Shown: positions 18,824 to 28,405, counted from the first letter of the stretch. The stretch: DNA of 64,000 nt from an archaeon (GCA_021788415.1 JAJYKR010000001.1:124001-188000), one strand, 5' to 3'. The notes: a model not told the origin generated them from the letters alone. A program made the numbers and translations.

Positions 18824-19576
18824 GTGAGACATACCACACAGGCCGCCATCCTCTGCGGGGGGAGGGGTGAGCGGCTGAAGCCCCTGACCGACTACTTCCA
18901 GAAGGTGATGATCCCCATCGGCCCGAAGAAGCTCCCGCTCCTAGCCTACACAATAGCCATCATGAAGCGCCACGGGGTCACCAACGTCGCCCTGCTCACC
19001 GGATACAGGTCTGAGGACATCAGGCGCTACTTCGGCAACGGCTCGCAGCACGGGGTGAAGCTCTCCTACTCAGAGGATCAGAAGGGGTTCAAGGGGAGCC
19101 TGAATGCTGTCGCCCACGCCCTGCGCGACGGGGCCGTACGCTGCGACGAGCTCCTGATCTACTACGGCGACATCCTTACTGACCTCGACGTGACCGGCCT
19201 GCTCGAGACCCACCGCAAGACCAGGGCGGACGTCACCCTTGTCCTGGACAGGGGCTACTCCCTCCCTGTGGGGGTGGCCGAGGTGAAGGAAGGGCTGGTG
19301 ACGTCCTTCAGGGAGAAGCCGAATATCGCCCTGAGCGTGACCACCGGTCCCATGGTCGTCGGCCCGGACGCCATGGCGCTGATGAAGAAGTTCGCGGGCC
19401 GGAGCAAGCCGGACCTGATGACCGACTTCGTCCCGGAGATGATCCGGAGGGGCGGGAAGGTGGGGGCCTTCTACACCGAGAAGGAGTGGTTCGACGTCGG
19501 CACCGTCTCGAGCTTCGTGAAGCTCGACGAGGAGCTAGCGAAGCACCCGCTCAGCTACGTCGGATTGAGCCGGTAA
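18824..19576 (+). CDS. Sugar-phosphate nucleotidyltransferase
   Basis: 250-aa enzyme with the GT-A nucleotidyltransferase signature AAILCGGRGERLKPLTDYFQK and the metal-binding YYGDILTDLD. Family members couple NTP to sugar 1-phosphate, feeding glycan or S-layer glycosylation. There is no C-terminal hexapeptide domain, so it is the short form. A TTTATA box (18795-18800) exactly 26 nt before the GTG supports a leaderless GTG start. The sugar is unknown. Confidence 0.9.
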   Translation: MRHTTQAAILCGGRGERLKPLTDYFQKVMIPIGPKKLPLLAYTIAIMKRHGVTNVALLTGYRSEDIRRYFGNGSQHGVKLSYSEDQKGFKGSLNAVAHALRDGAVRCDELLIYYGDILTDLDVTGLLETHRKTRADVTLVLDRGYSLPVGVAEVKEGLVTSFREKPNIALSVTTGPMVVGPDAMALMKKFAGRSKPDLMTDFVPEMIRRGGKVGAFYTEKEWFDVGTVSSFVKLDEELAKHPLSYVGLSR

Positions 19577-19580
19577 AGGA

Positions 19581-20708
19581 TCAGTCTTCGCGCCAGCGGA
19601 AGAACTTCACCGCCAGGGCGAACACCACGACGGAGATCGCGAGGAGGAGCGCCATATCGAAGTACGCAGCGCCGAAGTTGCCGTAGATCATCACGTCGTT
19701 CAGCCCTTCGATCATGTAGTAGAGGGGTAGGACGTGGGCAATTGCCTGGAGGTACTTGGGCATGGAGCTCACCGGGAAGAATGTCCCGGAGAGGAACATC
19801 ATGGGAAACGTGACGAGGTTGCCCACGACCGACGCAGCTTCGGGGCTGTTGGAGACTGTCCCCACCAGCATCCCCAGGGAGACAAAGAAGAACGGGCCCA
19901 GCAGCAGGAATATTCCTATCCCCCAGTTGAGCGTTATGTGGGCGCCGAAGGCGTACACCCCCACCGCGGTCATCAGTATGAAGGAGACCACGGTGGTCCC
20001 GATGTACCAGATTATCTTAGACAGCAGCCACTCCGTCTTGGTGAGGGGCGTGAGGGACAGCAGCTTGAACACCTTGTCGCGCCGGTAGGTGGAGCTGATG
20101 TTGACCAAGGCGAACATAGGGCTGGTCAGGGCGGCGAAGCCGACGAGGCCGGGGATCAGGAAGTCGATGTACTTGTAGTTCGAAGCCACGGCCGTGCGCT
20201 GGGCTATCCCCACCTGGTGCACCCCTGTGGCACCGTGGACGTTGAACCCGTTGACCACCTCGGCGACTATCCCAGAGACGAGTGCGCTGGTCGTCGAAGA
20301 GGGGTTGCCGAACACCGTCACGTTCACCTTCTGCCCCGACTCGTAGGCGAGGCTGAAGTTGGTAGGGATGACTACCCCATCGGAGGCCGACTTGGAAGAG
20401 AGGTACCGCGAGAAGTTAAGGTCCGTGGGGACGGGCCGCAGGCAGAGCCCGGCGCCGCTGCTGTTGCTGCAGTAGTTCGAAGTGCTGTTCAGGGCAGAGA
20501 CGAAGGCCGACCCCACCGGCCCGGCGTCGTGGTTCTGCACGTAGACCGTGGCCTGGCTCGCCCCCCCGCCAGAGAAGATTGCGCCGAAGAGGAGGATGAG
20601 GATGATGGGGAAGATGAGGGTGAAGAAGAACCCCTCCCTGCTCCTGAGGCTCGACCTGCCGTATATCTTCAGGTCAGAAAGCATCCTACCGAGGCTGAAC
20701 CTCATCAC
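19581..20708 (-). CDS. ABC-2 type transporter permease
   Basis: 375-aa permease of an ABC-2 exporter. One N-terminal helix (FFFTLIFPIILILLFG), then a large extracytoplasmic domain of about 140 residues with Cys pairs, and five C-terminal helices with the ABC-2 pattern SGTFFPVSSMP. The start overlaps the ATPase gene by four bases (ATGA), so the two are translated together. The substrate could be a drug, lipid or polysaccharide. Confidence 0.9.
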   Translation of the reverse strand: MMRFSLGRMLSDLKIYGRSSLRSREGFFFTLIFPIILILLFGAIFSGGGASQATVYVQNHDAGPVGSAFVSALNSTSNYCSNSSGAGLCLRPVPTDLNFSRYLSSKSASDGVVIPTNFSLAYESGQKVNVTVFGNPSSTTSALVSGIVAEVVNGFNVHGATGVHQVGIAQRTAVASNYKYIDFLIPGLVGFAALTSPMFALVNISSTYRRDKVFKLLSLTPLTKTEWLLSKIIWYIGTTVVSFILMTAVGVYAFGAHITLNWGIGIFLLLGPFFFVSLGMLVGTVSNSPEAASVVGNLVTFPMMFLSGTFFPVSSMPKYLQAIAHVLPLYYMIEGLNDVMIYGNFGAAYFDMALLLAISVVVFALAVKFFRWRED

Positions 20709-21625
20709 TCGGCCCCCTTCTCGATGGTCCCGCTCTCCCCGACTAGCTTCAGGAACACGTCCTCCAGACTGTCCCCCTTCACTGTGAGATCTCCCCAGTC
20801 GGCGCCCGACTCCTCTATGGCTCCCAGCGCAGCCATGGCGTCGGCCTTATCCCTGAGAAAGATGACCACTTCGTCCCCGTCCCCCTCCACCCGCAGCCTG
20901 GTGTTCTCCCTGAGGTACTTCAGGAGGTCCTCCCCCCCCTTCACGACCATCCGCCGCCCAGACCCGAACCTGGACTCTATCTCTTCAGTCGTCCCCATGG
21001 CCACGATCCTTCCATGATTCATAATCGCCACCCTGTCAGCCAGCTCCTCGGCCTCATCGAGGTAGTGGGTGGTGAGCATCACCGTCCTCCCTTCTTCCTT
21101 CAGCTTCCTGATGACCTCCCAGACCGCCCTGCGCGCCTGGGGGTCGAGCCCGGTCGTCGGCTCGTCCAGGAACACGACCTGGGGGTCGTTGACCAAAGAG
21201 AGGGCCATCCCGAGCTTCTGCTTCTGACCTCCTGAGAGGTTCTGGAACCAGACGTTGGATGCGTCGTCGAGGATGACCCTTTTCAGGAGCTCATCGGGGT
21301 TGACCTTCTTGCCGAACAGCGCCCCATAGTATGATATGGCCTCCCTCGGAGTTGGGTAGTCCAGGAACTTGAACCCCTGGGGGATTACCCCTATCTTCCG
21401 GTGCAGCTCATACCCTGACTTCCAGGGGTCCAGCCCGAGGACGTTGGCGGTCCCAGCGTCCTTGTTCCTCAGCCCCTCAAGAATCTCGATGGTGGTGGTC
21501 TTCCCCGCGCCGTTGGGCCCAAGCAGCGAAAACACCTCGCCCTCCTCGACCGTGAAGGTAGTCCCGCCCACGGCTTGAATGTCGCCATACTTCTTCTTGA
21601 GTCCGTTCACTTCTATGGCGGGCAT
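20705..21625 (-). CDS. ABC transporter ATP-binding protein
   Basis: 306-aa ATPase partner of the downstream permease. Walker A LLGPNGAGKTTTIEIL, the signature LSGGQKQKLG and Walker B VVFLDEPTTGLDPQ are all intact, and a C-terminal extension of about 80 residues is typical of DrrA/NatA-like exporters. The ATG at 21625 is chosen because a TTTATAC box lies about 26 nt upstream on this strand and the more upstream reading is low-complexity. It forms a two-gene operon. Confidence 0.93.
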   Translation of the reverse strand: MPAIEVNGLKKKYGDIQAVGGTTFTVEEGEVFSLLGPNGAGKTTTIEILEGLRNKDAGTANVLGLDPWKSGYELHRKIGVIPQGFKFLDYPTPREAISYYGALFGKKVNPDELLKRVILDDASNVWFQNLSGGQKQKLGMALSLVNDPQVVFLDEPTTGLDPQARRAVWEVIRKLKEEGRTVMLTTHYLDEAEELADRVAIMNHGRIVAMGTTEEIESRFGSGRRMVVKGGEDLLKYLRENTRLRVEGDGDEVVIFLRDKADAMAALGAIEESGADWGDLTVKGDSLEDVFLKLVGESGTIEKGAE

Positions 21626-21668
21626 CAGGATGCCGGCGCGGGGGCCGGGTATAAATGATGATGACGCT

Positions 21669-21890
21669 TCACGCGCCGGCCGGGCGCCCACCGCCCCAGC
21701 CGCCGCGGCGCCAGAACCGCCTCCCGAACATGAGCATGGCGATGCCGCCAAGCACGAGGACTATGCCCAGCATGACGGCGACGAGCTGGAGGATTACGAC
21801 TATGATGCTCACGACGAAGCTGGCTAGGAGTATGAGGATGGCCGCCCCCAGGAGTATCATCAGCGCCCCGGCGACCTGGGACCTGTGCAT
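21669..21890 (-). CDS. Small membrane protein
   Basis: 73 aa with two long hydrophobic helices (about residues 8-30 and 34-56) and a Gly/Arg/Trp-rich tail. Not assigned to a family. It lies just upstream of the ABC exporter operon on the same strand and could be its accessory, or simply a small envelope protein. Confidence 0.6.
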   Translation of the reverse strand: MHRSQVAGALMILLGAAILILLASFVVSIIVVILQLVAVMLGIVLVLGGIAMLMFGRRFWRRGGWGGGRPAGA

Positions 21891-21975
21891 AGGCCGGCGC
21901 CCTGGCGGCGTTATTTATCCTCTGAAGCTTCCCCTCCGACCGATTAATAACCAGGCTCCGCCCGAACCGTGCAGC

Positions 21976-22872
21976 TTGAACATCGGCATCATAGGCGCCC
22001 CCGTCGACCTGGGCCAGCAGAGGCGAGGCGTAGACATGGGGCCCAGCGCCATCAGGATTGCCAGGTTAGAAGAGCGCCTCGAAGCCCTGGGGCACAAGGT
22101 GAAGGACCACGGGAACATCCCCGCGGCCGACATGGCCACGGCTCCCATGGGGGACCGGAGGGTGCGGTACCTAGACGACGTCGTGAGGCAGTGCGGCCTC
22201 CTCGCGGACAAGGTCTCCGCATGCGTGAAACAGAGGTCTTTCCCTCTGGTGCTCGGCGGAGACCAGAGCGTGTCCGTCGGGACGCTGGCAGGGCTCGCGC
22301 GTTACGGGACAGAGCGTGGGATAGTCTGGCTCGACGCGCACGGCGATTTCAACACCCCGAAGACGACCCCCACGGGGAACATCCACGGGATGGCGCTGGC
22401 CGCCATCCTGGGCTACGGGCATCCCAGGCTTGTGGGCCTCGGCGGAGCATCCCCCAAGGCGGTGGAGAAGAACACTGTCCTCGTCGCCTGCCGTGACTTC
22501 GACCAAGAGGAGGCCAAAGCGATATCCCGCTCTAAGATGACTGTCTTCACCATGAAGGAGATCGACGAGCTCGGCATGAAGGGAGTAATGCGGGAGGCCA
22601 TAAAGGTCGCCGGGACCGGCCTGGACCAGGTCCACCTCAGCTTCGACGTGGACTCGGTCGACCCCAGGGAGGCCCCGGGGACTGGGACGAGAGTGAGGGG
22701 TGGCCTCACCTACCGCGAAGCGCAGCTGGCCATGGAGATGCTCTACGAGTCCGGCCGGGTGACCTCCGCAGAGTTCGTCGAGGTGAATCCCATCCTGGAC
22801 CTGACCAACCAGACCGCAGAACTCGCCGTCGAGCTCGCCCTCTCCCTGTTCGGGAAGAAGATAATCGGCTAG
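21976..22872 (+). CDS. Arginase-family ureohydrolase
   Basis: 298-aa Mn-dependent ureohydrolase. Metal-binding motifs are complete: GGDQSVSVG, DAHGDFN, and SFDVDSVDP. The segment TTPTGNIHGMAL matches arginase rather than agmatinase, so hydrolysis of arginine to ornithine and urea is the best guess. The TTG start lies about 30 nt after a GATTAATAA box; the alternative starts are in other frames or low-complexity. Confidence 0.9.
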   Translation: MNIGIIGAPVDLGQQRRGVDMGPSAIRIARLEERLEALGHKVKDHGNIPAADMATAPMGDRRVRYLDDVVRQCGLLADKVSACVKQRSFPLVLGGDQSVSVGTLAGLARYGTERGIVWLDAHGDFNTPKTTPTGNIHGMALAAILGYGHPRLVGLGGASPKAVEKNTVLVACRDFDQEEAKAISRSKMTVFTMKEIDELGMKGVMREAIKVAGTGLDQVHLSFDVDSVDPREAPGTGTRVRGGLTYREAQLAMEMLYESGRVTSAEFVEVNPILDLTNQTAELAVELALSLFGKKIIG

Positions 22873-23099
22873 CGCGACCCTGAAGCGTATGGGAGCCCTC
22901 CGGGCAGAGCGTCGGCGTCAACCGCGAGAACTGTCTGCCGCCGTTAAAAGCCCCCAGCACAGCGGACCGCGGGTGGAACGAGCTTGACGGCGTCGCCAGC
23001 TTTCCAGCGCGCGTCCGGACAGGGCGGGGCGCGGCCCGCTTTGGACGCTTCCTCCCCCCCTCCGTCGCCCCCCTCGCCTCCTCGGAGCCTGAACGCGTC

Positions 23100-24494
23100 G
23101 TGAACAAGAGCGACGACATCTCCTCATTCTTCTCCCCCAAAGGCGTCGCCATCGTCGGGGCGTCCCAGACCCCGGGGAAGATCGGCCACGAGATAGTCAG
23201 AAACATCAAGCTGTCGGGGTTCTCCGGGGGCGTCTTCCCCGTCAACCCGAACGCCGAGAACGTTCTGGACCTGAAATGCTACGGCAGGCTCTCAGACATC
23301 CGGGCCGAGGTCGACCTCGCTGTGATCGCCGTGCCCGCGGGGCTGGTGGAAGGGGTCGTCCGAGACTGCATCGAGAAGGGGGTCAAGGCCGCAATAATCA
23401 TCACCTCCGGATTCTCCGAGGTAGGTAACAAGGAGCTCGAAGAGAGGGTCGTCTCCATCGCCCGTCGGCGCCTCAGGATAATCGGCCCGAACACCTTCGG
23501 CGTCTTCTACGCGGCGAGCAGGCTGAACGCCACCTTCGGCCCCGGAAAGGTGCTTTGGGGAAAGACTGCCTTCATCACGCAGTCCGGCGCCCTCGGACTC
23601 GCCCTCATGGACTGGACCACCGAAGAGAAGTACGGGGTCTCCTCGATCGTGAGCATAGGCAACAAGGCTGACGTCGATGACGCCGACCTGGTCGAGTACT
23701 TCTCCCGGGACCCCTCCACCAGCTCCATCCTGATCTACATGGAGGGCCTCAGGGACGGCCGGAAGTTCTTCGAGGCGTCCCGGCGAGCAGTCAGAGAGAA
23801 GCCCATCGTGGTCATCAAGGCGGGCAGGTCTGCCCGCGGGGCCCGGGCAGCGTCTTCACACACCGGGTCCATAGCGGGCCAGGACACGATCTTCACGGCC
23901 GCCTTCGAGCAGGCAGGGATCATGCGGGCTGAAGGGATGACCCAGGCCTTCGATTGGATACAGGCGCTGAACGAGAACCCCGTCCCGAAGGGAGAGAACG
24001 TCGTCATCGTGACGAACGGAGGGGGGCTCGGGGTGCTCGCGACAGACAAGTGCGAAGGGCTCGGCCTGAAGCTGGCCGAGCTCCCCAATGACCTGAAGGA
24101 TGAGATCAAGGCGATAACGCCGAGCTTCGGGTCAGTGAAGAATCCCATAGACCTGACGGCGAACGCCGATGACGTCCTCTACGGCAAGGTCCTGGACATC
24201 GTCCTCAGGCGAAGGGACGTCGACTGCGTAATCGCCCTCTTCTGCCAGACGGCCAACATAGACCCCATTCTCGTAGCCCAGGCGATGCTGGACGCCAGGG
24301 ACAGGGACATCTTGGAGAAGCCGATCACCGCCGCCTTCGTCGGTGGACACCTCTCGCAGGTCGCCTATTCGAGGATGCTCGAGAAGAGGTTCGCGGTCTA
24401 TCCAAGCGCCGAGCGGGCGGTGGACGCCATGTACGCACTCATGGCCCGCCACAGGCAACTGGAGAAGTTCAAAGGCGGAGGCGAGCTGCGATGA
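23100..24494 (+). CDS. acdA: ADP-forming acyl-CoA synthetase, alpha subunit
   Basis: 464 aa with a CoA-binding Rossmann domain (GVAIVGASQTPGKIGHE) and two ligase domains. The phosphohistidine site is in SSHTGSIAG. The reaction makes ATP from acetyl-CoA or another acyl-CoA plus ADP and Pi, a major energy-conserving step in archaea that use peptides or sugars. The GTG at 23100 is the first plausible start. It overlaps the beta subunit by four bases. Confidence 0.92.
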   Translation: MNKSDDISSFFSPKGVAIVGASQTPGKIGHEIVRNIKLSGFSGGVFPVNPNAENVLDLKCYGRLSDIRAEVDLAVIAVPAGLVEGVVRDCIEKGVKAAIIITSGFSEVGNKELEERVVSIARRRLRIIGPNTFGVFYAASRLNATFGPGKVLWGKTAFITQSGALGLALMDWTTEEKYGVSSIVSIGNKADVDDADLVEYFSRDPSTSSILIYMEGLRDGRKFFEASRRAVREKPIVVIKAGRSARGARAASSHTGSIAGQDTIFTAAFEQAGIMRAEGMTQAFDWIQALNENPVPKGENVVIVTNGGGLGVLATDKCEGLGLKLAELPNDLKDEIKAITPSFGSVKNPIDLTANADDVLYGKVLDIVLRRRDVDCVIALFCQTANIDPILVAQAMLDARDRDILEKPITAAFVGGHLSQVAYSRMLEKRFAVYPSAERAVDAMYALMARHRQLEKFKGGGELR

Positions 24495-25222
24495 CCCGGC
24501 GTGACGCCCACAAAACGGTGTCGAGGGTTGTCGCTGCCGCGGCGAGGTCCGGCCGGCGGGGGCTCTTGGAGTCCGAGGCCGACAGGGTGGCCGCGGCATA
24601 TGGGATCCGGGTCGCCGAGTCGGCGCTGGCTCGGTCCGGAAAGGAGGCCGTCCTCAGGGCAAAGGCTCTCGGGTTCCCGGTCGTCTTGAAGGTGGTCTCC
24701 AAGGACATCCTCCACAAGTCCGACGTGGGGGGAGTGAAGGCGGGGGTCAGCTCCGCGGCAGGAGTCAGGGCGGCTTACGCCGAAATCCTGGGCAACGTGA
24801 AGCGGGCGGAGCCCGAGGCCGTCGTGGAAGGGATTCTGGTGCAGCGCATGGCGCCCAGGGGCCACGAGTTCGTGGCGGGCGCTACGCGCGACCCCCAATT
24901 CGGTCCCGCCGTGATGTTCGGCCTGGGGGGCGTCTACGTGGAGCTGTTCAGGGACGTGTCCTTCCGCCTCGCCCCCCTCACGAAGGGGGAGGCCCTGGAC
25001 ATGATGGGTGGGACCAAGGCGTCCAGGCTCCTGGCCGGGTTCAGGGGGTCGCCCCCACTGGATGTCGGTGCGGCAGCCGAGACGCTGGTCGCGGTTGGGA
25101 GGCTCATCACGGACGTCCCTGAGATCGACTCCATCGACATCAACCCGCTCTTCGTCTATCCGAGGGGGACGCTGGCGGTGGACGTCAGGATAGTGCTGAG
25201 GAAGGATGCAAAATCGACGTGA
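24491..25222 (+). CDS. acdB: ADP-forming acyl-CoA synthetase, beta subunit (ATP-grasp)
   Basis: 243-aa ATP-grasp subunit. The pattern RAKALGFPVVLKVVSKDILHKSD, GILVQRM and DSIDINPLFV is typical of the beta subunit that carries the nucleotide site. Alpha and beta are separate genes here, as in Pyrococcus, and are translationally coupled (ATGA). The acyl substrate is not predictable. A T-run at 25343-25347 may end the transcript. Confidence 0.92.
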   Translation: MTRRDAHKTVSRVVAAAARSGRRGLLESEADRVAAAYGIRVAESALARSGKEAVLRAKALGFPVVLKVVSKDILHKSDVGGVKAGVSSAAGVRAAYAEILGNVKRAEPEAVVEGILVQRMAPRGHEFVAGATRDPQFGPAVMFGLGGVYVELFRDVSFRLAPLTKGEALDMMGGTKASRLLAGFRGSPPLDVGAAAETLVAVGRLITDVPEIDSIDINPLFVYPRGTLAVDVRIVLRKDAKST

Positions 25223-25593
25223 ATCTCCGGCCCCCTGCAACCCATTCCGCCCGGGTCTCCTTCGCATGGCCTGGCCTCAGGGTGGACCGGGGGGCCCCCG
25301 GCCGATGACCAGTTTGGTGGCGCAGGCCAGGACAGGCTCCCCCTTTTTGGTTGCACCCTACTGAGCTACTGGTCGAGCTCCGCTCTCACCTTCTTGTCCG
25401 TCTCGTCGTCGGCCGTCCGCATCTTCGGGAGGTCGTCACCCGTCCCCGCGGTCATGGCACATCTCTTCTCTAAAGCTCCGGCGGAAGCGGGCTCCGATTA
25501 GCATCCAGGAGTGAGGCCCGATTCTCGGGGGCCGGGAACACGGAAAAGGACTCAGGGCATTTTATAACGAACCCCCGAAGGGGCCTGCGAAAG
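25223..25593. other. Intergenic stretch with no confident gene
   Basis: 371 bp between the acyl-CoA synthetase and an MFS gene. It holds a T-rich run (25343-25347), a possible 29-codon frame on the minus strand (25366-25455) and, at its end, a TTTATAA box serving the transporter. I see no RNA gene. Confidence 0.5.
25366..25455 (-). CDS. Possible 29-aa acidic peptide
   Basis: An ATG-initiated frame of 29 codons with a charged, Asp/Lys-rich composition (DETDKKVRAELDQ end). There is no homology I can recognise, and no clear TATA box, so it may be chance. Confidence 0.2.
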   Translation of the reverse strand: MTAGTGDDLPKMRTADDETDKKVRAELDQ

Positions 25594-27054
25594 ATGCAGC
25601 CTCAGTCGACCGACGCCGCTCAACCTGGGATCCCCAATGGGACAACGTCCCATCAGCTCAGGGCGTTACTCGCGATGGTGGGCGTGTCGCTGCTGCTGAA
25701 CTATGTAGAGACGATGATTATCCCTGGAATACTAACAATCCAGACGTTCTTCTCGACCACCGAGGGGACTGTGGCTTGGATCACTTCCGCCTTCCTGATC
25801 GTGGGTTCGGCCGTCTCACCACTGTTCGGGAAGTGGGGTGACAGCTACGGCAAGAAGAGGATGTTCCTGATCGCCCTGGTCTTCTACACCGCCGGCGTCG
25901 GGATGGCTGGCTTTTCCCCCACGATCTACTTCCTCATAGCTGCCAGGGCTATCCAGGGGATTGGGTTCGCCATAGTCCCGCTCGCGCTCGCCATTATCGC
26001 GGAGACATTCCCGAACGAAAGGATTGCGACCGCCCAGGGGGTGGTAAGCGCGACCTTCGCCATCGGGGCTGCCGCAGGGCTCATAGGGGGCTCTTACATC
26101 ATCCAGGACTTCGGCTGGCAGTGGGCCTTCCACTCGGCCTTCATCCTCAGCCTGGTACTCTTCGCCGTCGTCGCCCGGTTCCTTCCGCGGGGGCATCCCG
26201 GGACCGGCCGCAAGGTGGGCTACGAGACGGTGGTCCTTCTCATGGCGGGGGTCTCCCTGGTCCTCCTTTACCTGACCGAGGGGCCCTATGACGGGTGGTA
26301 CTCGCCCTACGGCCTGGGAGCGCTTGGGGCGGGGCTCGCCCTGACCGTCGGGTTCTTCGTCGCCGAGAGCAGGAAGTCCAACCCACTGATACAGCTCAAC
26401 CTCCTCCGCATACGGAACGTCCTGGTGGCCAACGGCATCGGCATAATCTCTGGGATCGGGCTCTTCATGCTTTTCTTCGCTGTCACCTTCTACGCCGAAG
26501 ACCCGGCCCCCCTCGGCCTCGGGCTCGACCCTATCTCGGCCGGGCTGACCATCGGGCCGGCGGCAGTCCTCATGCTGATAGCGGGACCGCTTGTGGGGAG
26601 GGTCGTCACCAAAGCCGGGCCCAAGCCCGCCCTGGTGGTCGGAGGGGCGATAGCCATAGCCGGCTTCACGCTGTTCGTCTACAACAGGGCGACCACCACC
26701 GACGTCGTCATAGCCGTGGCGATCTCTATGGTCGGGGCGGTGGCGGTCATAATCCCAATTGTCAACATGATCAGCGTCTCACTCCCCAGGGAGACAGTGG
26801 CCACTGGGTTGGGCCTCAACACGATGCTCAGGAACATAGGGGGCGCCATAGGGCCGGTGGTCGCCACGACCATCATGAGCACCTATACCACGACCATCCG
26901 GGTCCCCCACGACGGGGTCCTGATTCCCTTGTCTTTCCCGAACGCTACCGCTTTCGACTACGTGTTCTACCTCGGCATAGCGGCCATGTTCCTGGCGATA
27001 ATCTTCTCCTTGGCCTCCAAGAACTACGTCTTCAGGAAGCAGCCAGAGAAATAG
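25594..27054 (+). CDS. MFS transporter, DHA2-type (14 TM)
   Basis: 486-aa drug:proton antiporter-like permease. It has motif A as GKWGDSYGKKRMFLIA and motif C-like Gly-rich helix 5 (AAAGLIGG), and about 14 hydrophobic helices. TTTATAA centred about 30 nt upstream supports the ATG and a leaderless message. Its sequence differs from the other MFS gene here, so it is not a recent duplicate. The next gene is convergent. Confidence 0.88.
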   Translation: MQPQSTDAAQPGIPNGTTSHQLRALLAMVGVSLLLNYVETMIIPGILTIQTFFSTTEGTVAWITSAFLIVGSAVSPLFGKWGDSYGKKRMFLIALVFYTAGVGMAGFSPTIYFLIAARAIQGIGFAIVPLALAIIAETFPNERIATAQGVVSATFAIGAAAGLIGGSYIIQDFGWQWAFHSAFILSLVLFAVVARFLPRGHPGTGRKVGYETVVLLMAGVSLVLLYLTEGPYDGWYSPYGLGALGAGLALTVGFFVAESRKSNPLIQLNLLRIRNVLVANGIGIISGIGLFMLFFAVTFYAEDPAPLGLGLDPISAGLTIGPAAVLMLIAGPLVGRVVTKAGPKPALVVGGAIAIAGFTLFVYNRATTTDVVIAVAISMVGAVAVIIPIVNMISVSLPRETVATGLGLNTMLRNIGGAIGPVVATTIMSTYTTTIRVPHDGVLIPLSFPNATAFDYVFYLGIAAMFLAIIFSLASKNYVFRKQPEK

Positions 27055-27099
27055 ACCAGGGCGGGCGCTCCCCCGCCGAAGGTCCCTGGCCCCGCAGCC

Positions 27100-27483
27100 T
27101 CAGTGTGTGACGCGCTCCGGGACTATCCTGATGATGGTCCTGGGGTCGTCAAGGCTGTGGTCAGGGTACTCCCTCCCGTTGTATTTCACAGACAGCCTGT
27201 CGATATGATCCTCGGCTCCCTCCCGCGTTATCTCTACGGCTCTGCCGCGGATCAGCACTTTCTTGTACGGGTTGGCCATGTCGAAAACCGCGAGGGCGAC
27301 CCGCGGGTCCCTCTTGAGGTTCCTTGTGCGCTGCCTAGACTCGGTGGCGTTCAGCACCACTGTGTCCCCGTCCCGCTCGACCCAAACCGGCGCCACCTGG
27401 GGGGATCCGTCGGGCATGATCGTCGCCACGCATGCGAAGTTCTTCCCGTCCAAAAGCTCCCTCGCCTGGTTTGAAAGTTGCAT
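27100..27483 (-). CDS. PPOX-class flavin/F420-dependent oxidoreductase
   Basis: 127-aa split-barrel protein: NFACVATIMPDGSPQVAPVWVE, then VVLNATESRQRTRNLKRDPR, a textbook signature of the PPOX/F420-dependent family. Some members use F420H2 for detoxification. It is one of three such genes in this window (also 5619 and 58879), suggesting broad use of deazaflavin or flavin chemistry. Confidence 0.88.
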   Translation of the reverse strand: MQLSNQARELLDGKNFACVATIMPDGSPQVAPVWVERDGDTVVLNATESRQRTRNLKRDPRVALAVFDMANPYKKVLIRGRAVEITREGAEDHIDRLSVKYNGREYPDHSLDDPRTIIRIVPERVTH

Positions 27484-27591
27484 GGTGGTGGATCAGGGGG
27501 CCCGCATGATTAATGTTGCGCAGGTGCGGCCGCCACCACAGCGGCCTGGGTGAACGACGTGACCTCGGGCCTCCTCCTGTGCCCTCAGGCG

Positions 27592-27725
27592 AGTTTTGTG
27601 ACGACCTCGCGGCCCTCCTTCATGAATGGGTACGCCTCGTCGAGTTCCTGACGTGCCCCGCTCCTGGGGGCCCTGGGCCAGGAAGACCTTGACCCCGATG
27701 GCGGAGAGGTCCACGACCGCCCTAG
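27592..27725 (-). pseudogene. Possible decayed gene fragment with a frameshift
   Basis: Two adjoining frames read as ordinary protein: one gives AVVDLSAIGVKVFLAQGPQE and, after a one-base shift, the next gives RQELDEAYPFMKEGREVVTKLA then stop. Together they look like the end of one gene broken by an indel; the start is missing. Function unknown; the pattern is weakly reminiscent of DsrE-type proteins. Could be chance. Confidence 0.25.
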
Positions 27726-28094
27726 TCAGGTCCCGAGCCCGTACTTCTTCGCGCTCTCCGCCTGGAGCTCCCTCACTTCCCTGATCCTTTCAGCGAGCTT
27801 CCTCTCGAACAGGAGGTTCCTCACCCCGGCGTAGCACCAAAGCAGCGAGATGGCGAGGCTCAGGATGCCAAGCCCCACCAGGCCCGGGTTCACCAGGTCC
27901 ACCGTCTGGCTTGTAATCCCCAGTCCGTAGGGGAGGACCACCAGCTGGACGAAGTAGCTGACTGCAAAATAGGCGCCGACTATGGTGGCGACGAGGGATA
28001 GGAGCCTGATCTTCTTCCCGCCCCGCTCCATGTGCTGTATGAATTCCTCCTGGAGTTCGATTATCGAGACGCCGGCGTCCTTTTCTTCGGGCAT
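27726..28094 (-). CDS. Two-TM membrane protein with C-terminal coiled coil
   Basis: About 122 aa, unrecognised. It has an acidic N-terminal helix, two membrane helices (near residues 32-55 and 67-88), and a charged coiled-coil-like tail (ERIREVRELQAES). The ATG at 28094 is chosen because a TTATAA box (28119-28124) lies 27 nt upstream; a GTG at 28115 is too near the box. An ACAACTTGT motif sits just upstream of that box, the same as at the neighbouring operon, so it is probably part of the same regulon. Confidence 0.65.
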   Translation of the reverse strand: MPEEKDAGVSIIELQEEFIQHMERGGKKIRLLSLVATIVGAYFAVSYFVQLVVLPYGLGITSQTVDLVNPGLVGLGILSLAISLLWCYAGVRNLLFERKLAERIREVRELQAESAKKYGLGT

Positions 28095-28133
28095 GGCCCG
28101 CTTCATGTCCTCCACCGCTTATAACCCATGCTC

Positions 28134-28142
28134 ACAACTTGT
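28134..28142 (-). promoter_or_regulatory. Candidate operator (ACAACTTGT)
   Basis: Inverted copy of the nine-base motif that appears three times at 28436-28470. Its centre is about 17 nt upstream of the TATA box of the two-TM gene, the same spacing as at the divergent operon. Likely target of the local winged-helix protein. Confidence 0.6.
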
Positions 28143-28405
28143 CACTCCAGGGCGGGGAAGAGCATCCTAAGGCCCGAGTCGAGATGGTTAAGCGCGTCCA
28201 TCCCGACCAGGGTGATGGAGTACATCTCGTGCCCATCCGCCGGTTCCACCCTCACCAACCCCCTGGCTGCAAGGGTTCCAAGGTATTCTTCGAGCCTGCC
28301 GAACGGGACGTTGGCGACCCGGGCCAGCTTGGACGGGATCTGGGGGCCCGACGCAAGCGCCCTGAGGAGGACCCAGAGGATCACCGTCGTGTCCCTGTTC
28401 TTCAA
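28142..28405 (-). CDS. Winged-helix transcriptional regulator (local)
   Basis: 87-aa single-domain winged helix: TTVILWVLLRALASGPQIPS, recognition region VPFGRLEEYLGTLAARGLV, and a wing with HEMYSITLVG. This is a common archaeal small regulator type. The TTG start at 28405 lies about 26 nt after TCTTATC, pointing to a leaderless message. Four copies of a near-palindrome flank the gene, so self-control and control of both neighbours are likely. Ligand unknown. Confidence 0.8.
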   Translation of the reverse strand: MKNRDTTVILWVLLRALASGPQIPSKLARVANVPFGRLEEYLGTLAARGLVRVEPADGHEMYSITLVGMDALNHLDSGLRMLFPALE